Of a stretch of DNA of 36,866 nucleotides, positions 31,290 to 36,866 are shown one piece after another; within the stretch, counting starts at the first letter, position 1, and the number at the start of each line of letters is the position of its first letter. The position numbers and the translations under genes are program-made. The notes beneath the pieces were generated by a model, which did not search any database, was not told the origin of the DNA, and was given only the letters and a program-made list of their open reading frames with translations. Origin of the DNA: Chara braunii (Eukaryota > Streptophyta > Charophyceae > Charales > Characeae); assembly GCA_003427395.1 (NCBI GenBank), contig BFEA01000182.1, forward strand, positions 102,753-139,618, read 5' to 3'.

Positions 31290-32014
31290 AGGGCTTCGTA
31301 CCCACGCTGGTTCGCCACCTGCTCTTCCCCGAAGAGGCGGGCGTACGGGACGTCCACGACGTGGGCTCTGATCCCCTCAAATTCTCTCAACCTCCCGAAT
31401 ATGGCAGACAACTCTCCTCTTGGGGGAACCCCCGCGTCCACGCACCACGTATAGAGCCAGAACAAACCCCTAGTCCGCACCTCGGACTCCCGAGCGGCTC
31501 TAAGTACTGCTACTACTCTTTCCTCCGGGTCTCTTAAGAATGATCTGGTCAAGAATTGGGGTAAGTTTGCGTGGAGGACCCCAGGCGCACGAGGGACCTC
31601 ACCAGGCTCGGCGAAGGTCACTAGTGTCCACGACTCGAAAGTCCCTTCCTCGTAATCAACCAGCACCAGGTTATTTGCTACCAGCCTCGCGGACTCTTGG
31701 TACTCCGTATGGGTCACTTGCCCAGTTACTAACCCCCTCCACACCTCGGTCCATGCGTCCTCGCTGAGAAAAACTATAGCATGAATCTCTAGGAACCGGC
31801 CGAGGTCAGGCGGGCCTCCTCTTCGCACTCCTTCCTTCCAGGTAAGCCTGTGGGCTCTAACCCACACGTATGCACCTCCTCGGATGACCTCTCCTCTCTC
31901 AACGCTCATCCAGTAGGGCGTCACACGAGGGTCCCCCAAAACCAAAACTTTCTCCGAGTCACTGGCCTCTAGTGATTCTACCGCCCCGTTCTCACTAAGT
32001 AGGAACCTCACCAT
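31286..32014 (-). CDS. ORF E, intact chained paralogue, unknown family
   Basis: 242 codons, fully open, ATG 32014 to TGA 31288-31286. The N-terminal half looks beta-rich: 'ERGEVIRGGAYVWVRAH', then 'LEIHAIVFLSEDAWTEV', then 'GLVTGQ'. The C-terminal half has 'LPQFLTRSF', a charged helix, then 'LYTWCVDAGVPPRGEL' with the family's T-x-C, and ends 'NQRGYEAL'. ORF D shares all these blocks in order. It starts 13 bases after ORF D and its stop overlaps the start of F. No known domain is recognised. That it is open while most neighbours are broken suggests chance survival or recent function. Confidence 0.75.
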   Translation of the reverse strand: MVRFLLSENGAVESLEASDSEKVLVLGDPRVTPYWMSVERGEVIRGGAYVWVRAHRLTWKEGVRRGGPPDLGRFLEIHAIVFLSEDAWTEVWRGLVTGQVTHTEYQESARLVANNLVLVDYEEGTFESWTLVTFAEPGEVPRAPGVLHANLPQFLTRSFLRDPEERVVAVLRAARESEVRTRGLFWLYTWCVDAGVPPRGELSAIFGRLREFEGIRAHVVDVPYARLFGEEQVANQRGYEAL

Positions 32015-32027
32015 TTACCGACGCCGT

Positions 32028-32678
32028 TTAAAAAACCCACTGGCGATATCTTTCTAGTGAAAAAGTGAAGGGTTTCTCTGGGGACCCCAATCTCCTAAAA
32101 ATACCCCAAAGCTTCCCGCGCGGAGGGATACCCTGATCGATGCAATGCGTATACAACATCCACAGGGCCCCAAAGGGTAAACCCAAACTCCTTCCCCTCT
32201 CTAGAAGCCTCACTATCTTCCCCTCGTTGGTTCCTAAGAATAGAAAAGATGGCACCCTCACAGTTAACGGATAACACGCCCTTGGAAGCTCTTTCTCCCC
32301 TGCGAATCTCTCCTTCTCTACAGCCACGAACCTAAGTCGTTTCCGAACCTCAACTATCCACTCTCTTCGCACCTTTCTTGCCTCTCGTAGCAGCCTATCC
32401 AGCCCACCCCCTTGTCCCAGGACCAGGGGTACTACGACCTTTGCCCAAGCTCCCGGGGCCACGAAGATAACCGCGGTTACCTCGAGACTCCTCTTAAGCC
32501 CTCGTCCCCCAACCTCTTTCGATTCTATCCACACGAAGTCGCCACCGACCGTGACTCTTCCCCCTTCTACCCTCTCCCAATCGGGGATCTCCCCGTTGCT
32601 AGGGATTAATCTACGGCTCTCGCCGCCTTCTAAGGAGGATTCTACGAAGCGTCCCAGGTCTCTATCAAGGAACACCAT
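32028..32678 (-). CDS. ORF D, intact chained paralogue, unknown family
   Basis: 216 codons, fully open, ATG 32678 to TAA 32030-32028. Shared blocks: 'GGRVTVGGDFVWIESK', 'LEVTAVIFVAPGAWAKV', 'PLVLGQGG', 'VPSFLFLG', and 'LYTHCIDQGIPPRGKL' with the T-x-C motif. Its best match in the window is ORF E, at a level consistent with old duplication. The end may be truncated: a run of seven T just before the stop, read one base differently, would extend the frame to a TGA overlapping the ATG of E. The start is 5 bases after the stop of ORF C. Confidence 0.75.
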   Translation of the reverse strand: MVFLDRDLGRFVESSLEGGESRRLIPSNGEIPDWERVEGGRVTVGGDFVWIESKEVGGRGLKRSLEVTAVIFVAPGAWAKVVVPLVLGQGGGLDRLLREARKVRREWIVEVRKRLRFVAVEKERFAGEKELPRACYPLTVRVPSFLFLGTNEGKIVRLLERGRSLGLPFGALWMLYTHCIDQGIPPRGKLWGIFRRLGSPEKPFTFSLERYRQWVF

Positions 32679-32683
32679 TCGTT

Positions 32684-33391
32684 CTAAAACAGTTTTTGGG
32701 GCACTCCGAAGGCCCTTTGATAGCCGTAATCTCGTCCGCCCTCGCGGTCCCGAGTCGATTCCTTAAAGATTCCTGCACGAATCCTACAAGCTTTAATTCC
32801 GTACGGTACTGGGTTATCCACGCAGTGTGTGTAGTACCAATGGAGCGATCTAAAGGATAGTTGTCACCCCCTTTCCCGCACTATGGACCGCACAACCTTC
32901 TCGTACCGCTCCTCCTTTCCGCTTACCCTCGAGAAAACGAAGGATGGAAATATGGCCTTGACGCACCCCGTGGCGCGAGGGTATTTTGGGCTGTAGCGAA
33001 GGGGCTCCGCCTCAAAGAGCTGCCTCAGAATCGGACCCGCTCGAATCTCCCAATGATCCGCACGGTACCAACCTAGGACCAAGTGAGTGACGTAGTATAC
33101 CCAGGCCTCCCTACTCAGATAGACCGTTCCTTCTGCATGGACCACTGTTCGTCTAGGCCTCTTTCCGTTCTAGGGCCTATTCCGGGACCACCTGTCTCCC
33201 TCCCAAGTTCCTATCGTGAACCGTGCCCAAAGGAAAACCCCCTTCTCTAGCTCTAATCCTCTCTCGCGACCGGCCAGATATCTCTCAGTGCGATGGTCTA
33301 AGGGGACGCTAAAGCACTCCCTGTCCTTGCTTAAATCTGCCCTTTCGATTCGAACCCCTTCCTCGTCAGTACTTTCTAAAATCCTAACCAT
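32684..33391 (-). pseudogene. ORF C, chained paralogue with two stops
   Basis: 235 codons in one frame, ATG 33391 to TAG 32686-32684, with in-frame TAG 33172-33170 and TGA 32866-32864 and no frameshift. It carries the family blocks 'EKGVFLWARF', 'AEGTVYLSREAWVYYV', 'HLVLGW', 'IFPSFVFS' and 'YYTHCVDNPVPYG'. The length agrees with D (216) and E (242). Its ATG overlaps the stop of B2 within ATGGTTAG, and ORF D starts 5 bases beyond its end. Confidence 0.7.
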
Positions 33392-33749
33392 CCCCTTGGA
33401 CTATCTCCTCGATGATTTGGACCAGTGCTCTCCACCCGTCCGAACCGTCAAGGAATGCTTCCGGAATAGTAGGAGCAGGCCGCTCTTCTCACAAGTACGT
33501 CCGGTACCCCAACGAGTAGAAGTAATTGATCTCGTAGAGCCCAAGCAGTTCCCTCTCAAGCCGTGCGTGGCTGACTGCTTCCTCTCAACTATCCAAAAAG
33601 CCTGCCTCTCTATCTACACCCTCCTCTACGTACAAAGCTATGTCGAAGTCGCCAGTCCACCAGTAGAAATTGTAGCACCACACGACCACCCCGCCTTGGC
33701 TACCCACACTAATTCCCGCCGGTTCAAATTCTAGAGCCCTCAAACTCAT
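33384..33749 (-). pseudogene. ORF B2, paralogue of B1 with two stops
   Basis: 121 codons from ATG 33749 to TAG 33386-33384, with two internal TGA codons where B1 has Trp ('RGWEK') and Arg ('YPRGG'). It aligns along its whole length with B1: 'VVVWCYNFYWWTGDFDIALYV' corresponds to 'IDVWCYTLRLWTGDCDVGVYV' in B1, then 'NYFYSLGYRTY' to 'KYFYSLGYRTY', and 'FLDGSDGWRALV' to 'YLDESDDWKVLI'. This ATG is preferred over an upstream one at 33800 because the B1-like sequence starts here and it overlaps B1's stop as ATGA. Function is unknown. Confidence 0.7.
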
Positions 33750-34105
33750 GGAGTCGCCGTTCTCACTACTCTCTCTACGATCCCTATTAGTACTTTCCAA
33801 TCGTCCGATTCGTCGAGATAAGCATCTGGGATTACCGGCGTCGGGTGACCACCCCTGGGGTAGGTTCGGTAACCTAAAGAGTAAAAATACTTAAACCCGT
33901 AACCCCTCAACTCCCCCCTTGCACCGCGAGAGTGGCCTACCATCTTCTCCCATCCACGAAGGAAATCCTCCCCTTGATCTAGCCCTTCCTCCACGTAGAC
34001 ACCCACGTCACAATCACCCGTCCATAGTCGAAGTGTGTAGCACCATACGTCAATACCCCCGTACGTACACACGCTAATCCATTCCAGGACGGCTTCTAAG
34101 TTCAT
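33746..34105 (-). CDS. ORF B1, first chained small ORF, unknown family
   Basis: 119 codons, open, ATG 34105 to TGA 33748-33746. It is rich in Trp, Tyr and acidic residues: 'DVWCYTLRLWTGDCDV' near the N-terminus, 'GYGFKYFYSLGYRTY' mid-way, and a C-terminal 'YLDESDDWKVLIGIVERVV' that looks helical. There is no signal peptide, membrane span or known catalytic motif. With B2 it forms a family separate from C-H. It opens the nine-ORF chain; the 614 bases upstream are non-coding, so translation of the chain presumably begins here. Confidence 0.7.
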   Translation of the reverse strand: MNLEAVLEWISVCTYGGIDVWCYTLRLWTGDCDVGVYVEEGLDQGEDFLRGWEKMVGHSRGARGELRGYGFKYFYSLGYRTYPRGGHPTPVIPDAYLDESDDWKVLIGIVERVVRTATP

Positions 34106-34719
34106 GCAGTATAATCAAAAAGAATCTCTAAGTTCCACTTCCTTTTGGCCACTCGAGAGACCACCTCTAACCCGCAAGGAGAAGATGGCTGTGAGCTCAG
34201 AAGGATCAAATGGACCAGAGAAGGAACGTCATCTCACTCGGCTACCTTCCTGTCCTCCCCCGCTGAAAGACCCCTTCCCACTCCCGGTATAGAGACTAGC
34301 CGCGGATACAGGTTATCCCCGAGGAAGGGTGGCAACCCCCTCCCCGAAGTCGGACCGAAGTCACACACCCCGGTCCTATGTCCCCCACTGAACCGACCCC
34401 TAGTCCTAAGTTAGCCTAACCAGTACCACGCCTCTACTCGGCCCACCTCAAGCGTGGAATTATCCGGGTCCCAGGACTTTAATCCACTTATAAATCAATA
34501 ATCACTAGCCTGCCTAGTCCCACCCCATTCTCCTTCTCACATCATGAACACTTCATGCTTCATTCGCACCTTCCATCTCGCCACCGTCTGACTCTTTTCT
34601 CTCTTCGAATCTCAAGACTTTGATCGGGGTCCTTAAAAAGGTAGGGAGAGTAGAGATAATCAAGAGGAGCACTCAGATTTATCGTTTTTTATTACGTACC
34701 TCATAGTCTGCGCCTCCCT
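34106..34719. other. Spacer between ORF A and the ORF chain
   Basis: No convincing minus-strand ORF. It contains AT-rich phrases, including GATTTATAAGTGG on the minus strand near 34490. This could be an internal promoter or intron-containing leader for the downstream chain, but nothing specific supports that. Confidence 0.35.
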
Positions 34720-35247
34720 TTAGAACTCGTTTTCATAGTCCCCATAGTCCCCAAGGTCCGAGTCCGAAAAATCGGCAAGGCACCGGTCCACCCAGGATTT
34801 GGCCCCTTCGTCCAAGGAACCCCACGTATCTCTCACCCCTTCGCTCACAATTGCGGTTGTATCTCTCTCGCCCCCTTGTCCCGGCACCCGAAGCATCACC
34901 CTCTCTGCTCCCAAATCCCGAACGGTCCCCGCTCGAGAACTCCCCTCCCGAGTGGGAGGCGCCTCTCTCGCGGGCCCCTCACACAACCCTCGTGGGTCGA
35001 GAACCGAAACTCCAAACCCCTCCGGCGGAACCCTTTCCGGAGCGGGAGTTGTGCCTTGCACGGGCACCCTCCACAGTCCGTGCGGGTCAAGGATGTTGGG
35101 CGACCCCCTTGGATCCCAAATCGACAACGCCCCCGAACCCTCTCGAACCCCCCTCGTGTTCACTCTTCCCTCCCCACGCGCGGACCCGCTCACACTATTT
35201 TCCCAAACGGCTCTTCTTCCCACCCCTTCGTTGTTTTTCACCCTCAT
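34720..35247 (-). CDS. ORF A, first ORF after the 5' LTR, unknown
   Basis: 175 open codons on the sense strand of element 2. A Gly/Pro/Arg-rich repeat occurs three times: 'IWDPRGSP', 'ILDPHGLWRVP' and 'VLDPRGLCEGP'. The C-terminus is acidic ('DFSDSDLGDYGDYENEF'). No domain is recognised. Frames of similar length are open on the opposite strand, so the call rests mainly on orientation and position between the primer site and the ORF chain. The position resembles the extra ORF upstream of gag in plant Ogre elements, without visible homology. Confidence 0.4.
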   Translation of the reverse strand: MRVKNNEGVGRRAVWENSVSGSARGEGRVNTRGVREGSGALSIWDPRGSPNILDPHGLWRVPVQGTTPAPERVPPEGFGVSVLDPRGLCEGPAREAPPTREGSSRAGTVRDLGAERVMLRVPGQGGERDTTAIVSEGVRDTWGSLDEGAKSWVDRCLADFSDSDLGDYGDYENEF

Positions 35248-35700
35248 TCAAACCCCTCAATCAAACTGTGCACCCTCTTTATTTTTAGATTTTTAGAAAT
35301 AAACACTCGTAAACAGAAGAACTTACTCCAAAAGAAACTGACCTGGTTACCCTTCGGAGGCCGAGAGCGAGAGCCGGAGTCGCAAGCGGGCCGGAGCGGA
35401 CCTGCAAAATCCAAGGAAAAGCCCTTACACCTGAACAGCCCCAACAACCCCTCCCCAAGTGAAGGACAAGCCCCTAGTAGGGCCCCCACCGCTGCCACTG
35501 AAAAGTCACCGCACGGTCCGAGGAAAGTCACAGTCACGCCGAAGAAAGTTACGTAGAGAGCGGAATTGTCATCGCCGAAGAAGCAGAAGCCGAAAATCCA
35601 GAAAAAAAAAGGATGCCGAAACTCTCACCACTGCCTCTCACGCCAACTCTCCCTCACACCGCAGTTCATGAGTCGGCCGCAGCCGTGGGAGAAATGCTCA
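35248..35700. other. Leader between primer site and ORF A
   Basis: About 450 bases of untranslated leader on the minus strand. No ORF is supported. Retroelement packaging signals usually lie in this position, but none can be identified by eye. Confidence 0.5.
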
Positions 35701-35718
35701 TCCCCAGCAACGGCGCCA
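35701..35718 (-). promoter_or_regulatory. Primer-binding site, tRNA-Asp type
   Basis: The minus strand reads TGGCGCCGTTGCTGGGGA. The complement of the plant nuclear tRNA-Asp 3' end, as I recall it, is TGGCGCCGTTGCCGGGGA, so 17 of 18 positions match and the single difference still allows a G-U pair. It lies 6 bases inside the 5' LTR edge at 35725. It fixes the orientation of element 2 and favours a plant-lineage host, because the acceptor stem of animal and yeast tRNA-Asp differs. Confidence 0.85.
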
Positions 35719-36085
35719 CTTTCCTGGCCAGCCCCCGGCCCCCTCCTGCTCGTTGACCCCTGTCCAGGGATTTCTGTTGTCCGAAGACTGGTCGCTCCGT
35801 CCTGAGCAAGCCCCCGCCGCCGACTCGGCTCCACCGCTGGTTTTCCCCGTGAAGATCCCCGCCCCCCTTTTTTTTTGTGGTCTCCCTTCCTTCTTCGACA
35901 CCGCCCGGGGACAGATGCCCCGCAAGCGCTTAAGGAGGCTCTCAGCGACGACAAGGTGTACTAATGTGAAAATGCCGAGAGAGAGCCGGCTCATCGTCCG
36001 TTCTAGCCCGTATCCGGAGAGCCAGCTTCGCGCAGACAGTAGCCTGCCCAGAAGTTCAAAAGAAGGCGAAGGCGAGCTCGAGAGT

Positions 36086-36105
36086 CCGAGCCCCTTCGGG
36101 CTCGG
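36086..36105. other. LTR hairpin (8-bp stem, 4-base loop), right copy
   Basis: CCGAGCCC-cttc-GGGCTCGG, a perfect inverted repeat in the R/U5 half of the 5' LTR. It is the partner of 18424-18443. Confidence 0.65.
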
Positions 36106-36389
36106 AGGCCAGGTCGACCCCCAAAGGGATGGGGATCTCGAGTCTGCGAAACTACGAAAAGGGAACGATTGCGTGACCCGAACCCTCAGTCGCTCCGAAC
36201 CCGGAACGCAGAGGAACTCGGGTCCGCAGAGTTGAGCTACCAGTCACACCCAGTTCAAAGACGAGCCCGAAATCTGCAACAACGGAAGCACGGCGTTACC
36301 AAGCTCCAAAGCGATCAAGAACAAATACACGATGGTGTCGAGCTCAAAGGTAATCTACACACCTCAATAACGAACACACCATGCTATCA

Positions 36390-36866
36390 AGCTCGAAGGC
36401 GAGCTAGAACCCGCAAGAGCGAGTACCGAATGGTATCAAGCTCAGTGGCGATCTATAACCTTCAGGGACGGACACAAAACGAAGTCAATCAAGAACCCGC
36501 AAGAGCGAATACCGAATGGTAACGAGCTCAATGGAGACCTGTAACCCACCAAGACGAACACACAATGTTGTCAAGCTCGAATGCAGGCAAGAACTCGCAA
36601 GAGCGAATACCCAATGGTAACAAGCTCAATAGTGATCTGTAACCCACAAAGACGAACACACAATGTTGTCAGGCTCGAGTGCAAGCAAGAACCCGCAAGA
36701 GCGAATCCCGGATGGTAACAAGCTCAATGGTGATCCGTAACCCACAGAGACGAACACACTATGTTGTCTAACTCGAGTGCAAGCAAGAACCCGCAAAAAG
36801 CGAATACCGAATGGTAACAAGCTCAATGGCAACCTGTAACCCACAGAGACGAACACACTATGTTGT
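36390..36866. repeat. 98-bp tandem array inside the 5' LTR
   Basis: Same unit as 18724-19420, with about five copies visible before the window ends. Shared single-base variants between corresponding units of the two LTRs (for example the unit lacking CTCGA...GCAGG at 36486 and 18823) show the array was already in this form when the element inserted. Confidence 0.85.

Larger units (their letters stand above)
18064..36866 (-). mobile_element. Element 2: giant Ty3/gypsy LTR retrotransposon (5' LTR cut by window end)
   Basis: Two long direct repeats flank it: 18064-19491 and 35725 to beyond 36866. On the minus strand the LTR begins TGGGGACAG (19491) and ends ...GGCCA (35725), the expected TG...CA. 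A primer-binding site lies 6 bases inside the 5' LTR and a polypurine tract abuts the 3' LTR. Between them are ORF A, nine chained small ORFs, gag, pol (one block inverted) and 3.2 kb of apparently non-coding DNA. If both LTRs are equal in length the element is about 19.1 kb. By eye the LTRs match at roughly nineteen of twenty positions. Stops and frameshifts in gag, pol and most small ORFs show this copy cannot move by itself. Confidence 0.85.
35725..36866 (-). repeat. 5' LTR of element 2, truncated by the window end
   Basis: Aligns with 18064 onward from its inner end, including the GTGGTCTCCCTTCCTTCT phrase, the AATGTGAAAATGCCGAGAGA block and the 98-bp array (from about 36390). The visible part is 1,142 bp; about 290 bp more would be expected to the right. 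Differences from the 3' LTR are mostly single substitutions plus a length change in a C/T run near 35862. Confidence 0.85.

Noticed and set aside
34799-35556. Plus-strand ORFs over ORF A, up to 226 codons
   Set aside because: Antisense to the element, rich in Pro/Ser/Arg with no domain; not excluded outright, so the confidence of ORF A was kept low.

Overview
The window is eukaryotic, repeat-dominated DNA with no recognisable host gene. It holds the remains of two large Ty3/gypsy LTR retrotransposons in opposite orientations, set in and separated by tandem and inverted repeats. A plant or streptophyte-alga nuclear genome fits best: 17 of 18 bases of the second element's primer-binding site match the complement of the plant-type tRNA-Asp 3' end, as I remember that tRNA. 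Its pol also resembles families I associate with charophyte algae, early land plants and basidiomycetes. The host cannot be fixed from sequence alone.

Region by region. 1-598: a 174-bp tandem repeat. 599-840: a purine tract. 841-5138: non-coding DNA with diverged duplications, three hairpins about 161 bp apart, a 180-bp tandem duplication and a 51-bp minisatellite. 5139-12130: element 1 on the + strand, ordered gag, protease, RT, RNase H, PHD-type zinc finger, integrase, GPY-like C-terminus and an extra ORF. It is broken by many stops and frameshifts; RT motif A is deleted and one integrase catalytic position is Asn. 12481-13475: two diverged direct repeats. 14971-16206: about 17 hairpin units with compensatory changes in their stems. 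16207-18063: nothing firm.

18064 to the window end: element 2, on the - strand and about 19 kb or more. Its 3' LTR is 18064-19491 and its 5' LTR starts at 35725 and runs off the window; both carry 98-bp tandem repeats. From the 5' LTR inwards come the tRNA-Asp primer site, ORF A, then nine small ORFs (B1, B2, C, D, E, F, G', G, H), then gag, a protease-RT block that is inverted, RNase H-integrase, 3.2 kb without a recognised gene, a polypurine tract and the 3' LTR.

The most unusual feature is the nine-ORF chain. Six of eight junctions between its members are start/stop overlaps (ATGA or 8 nt) and the other two gaps are 5 and 13 nt. Most members appear to be diverged copies of one unrecognised protein family, sharing an 'A-x-[VI]-[FY]-[LV]-S' strand and a later 'T-x-C' motif. 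B1 and B2 form a second family. This looks like a polycistronic block upstream of gag, which I do not know from any described LTR element. Most copies carry stop codons, nearly all explicable by C-to-T or G-to-A transitions; B1, D and E remain open.
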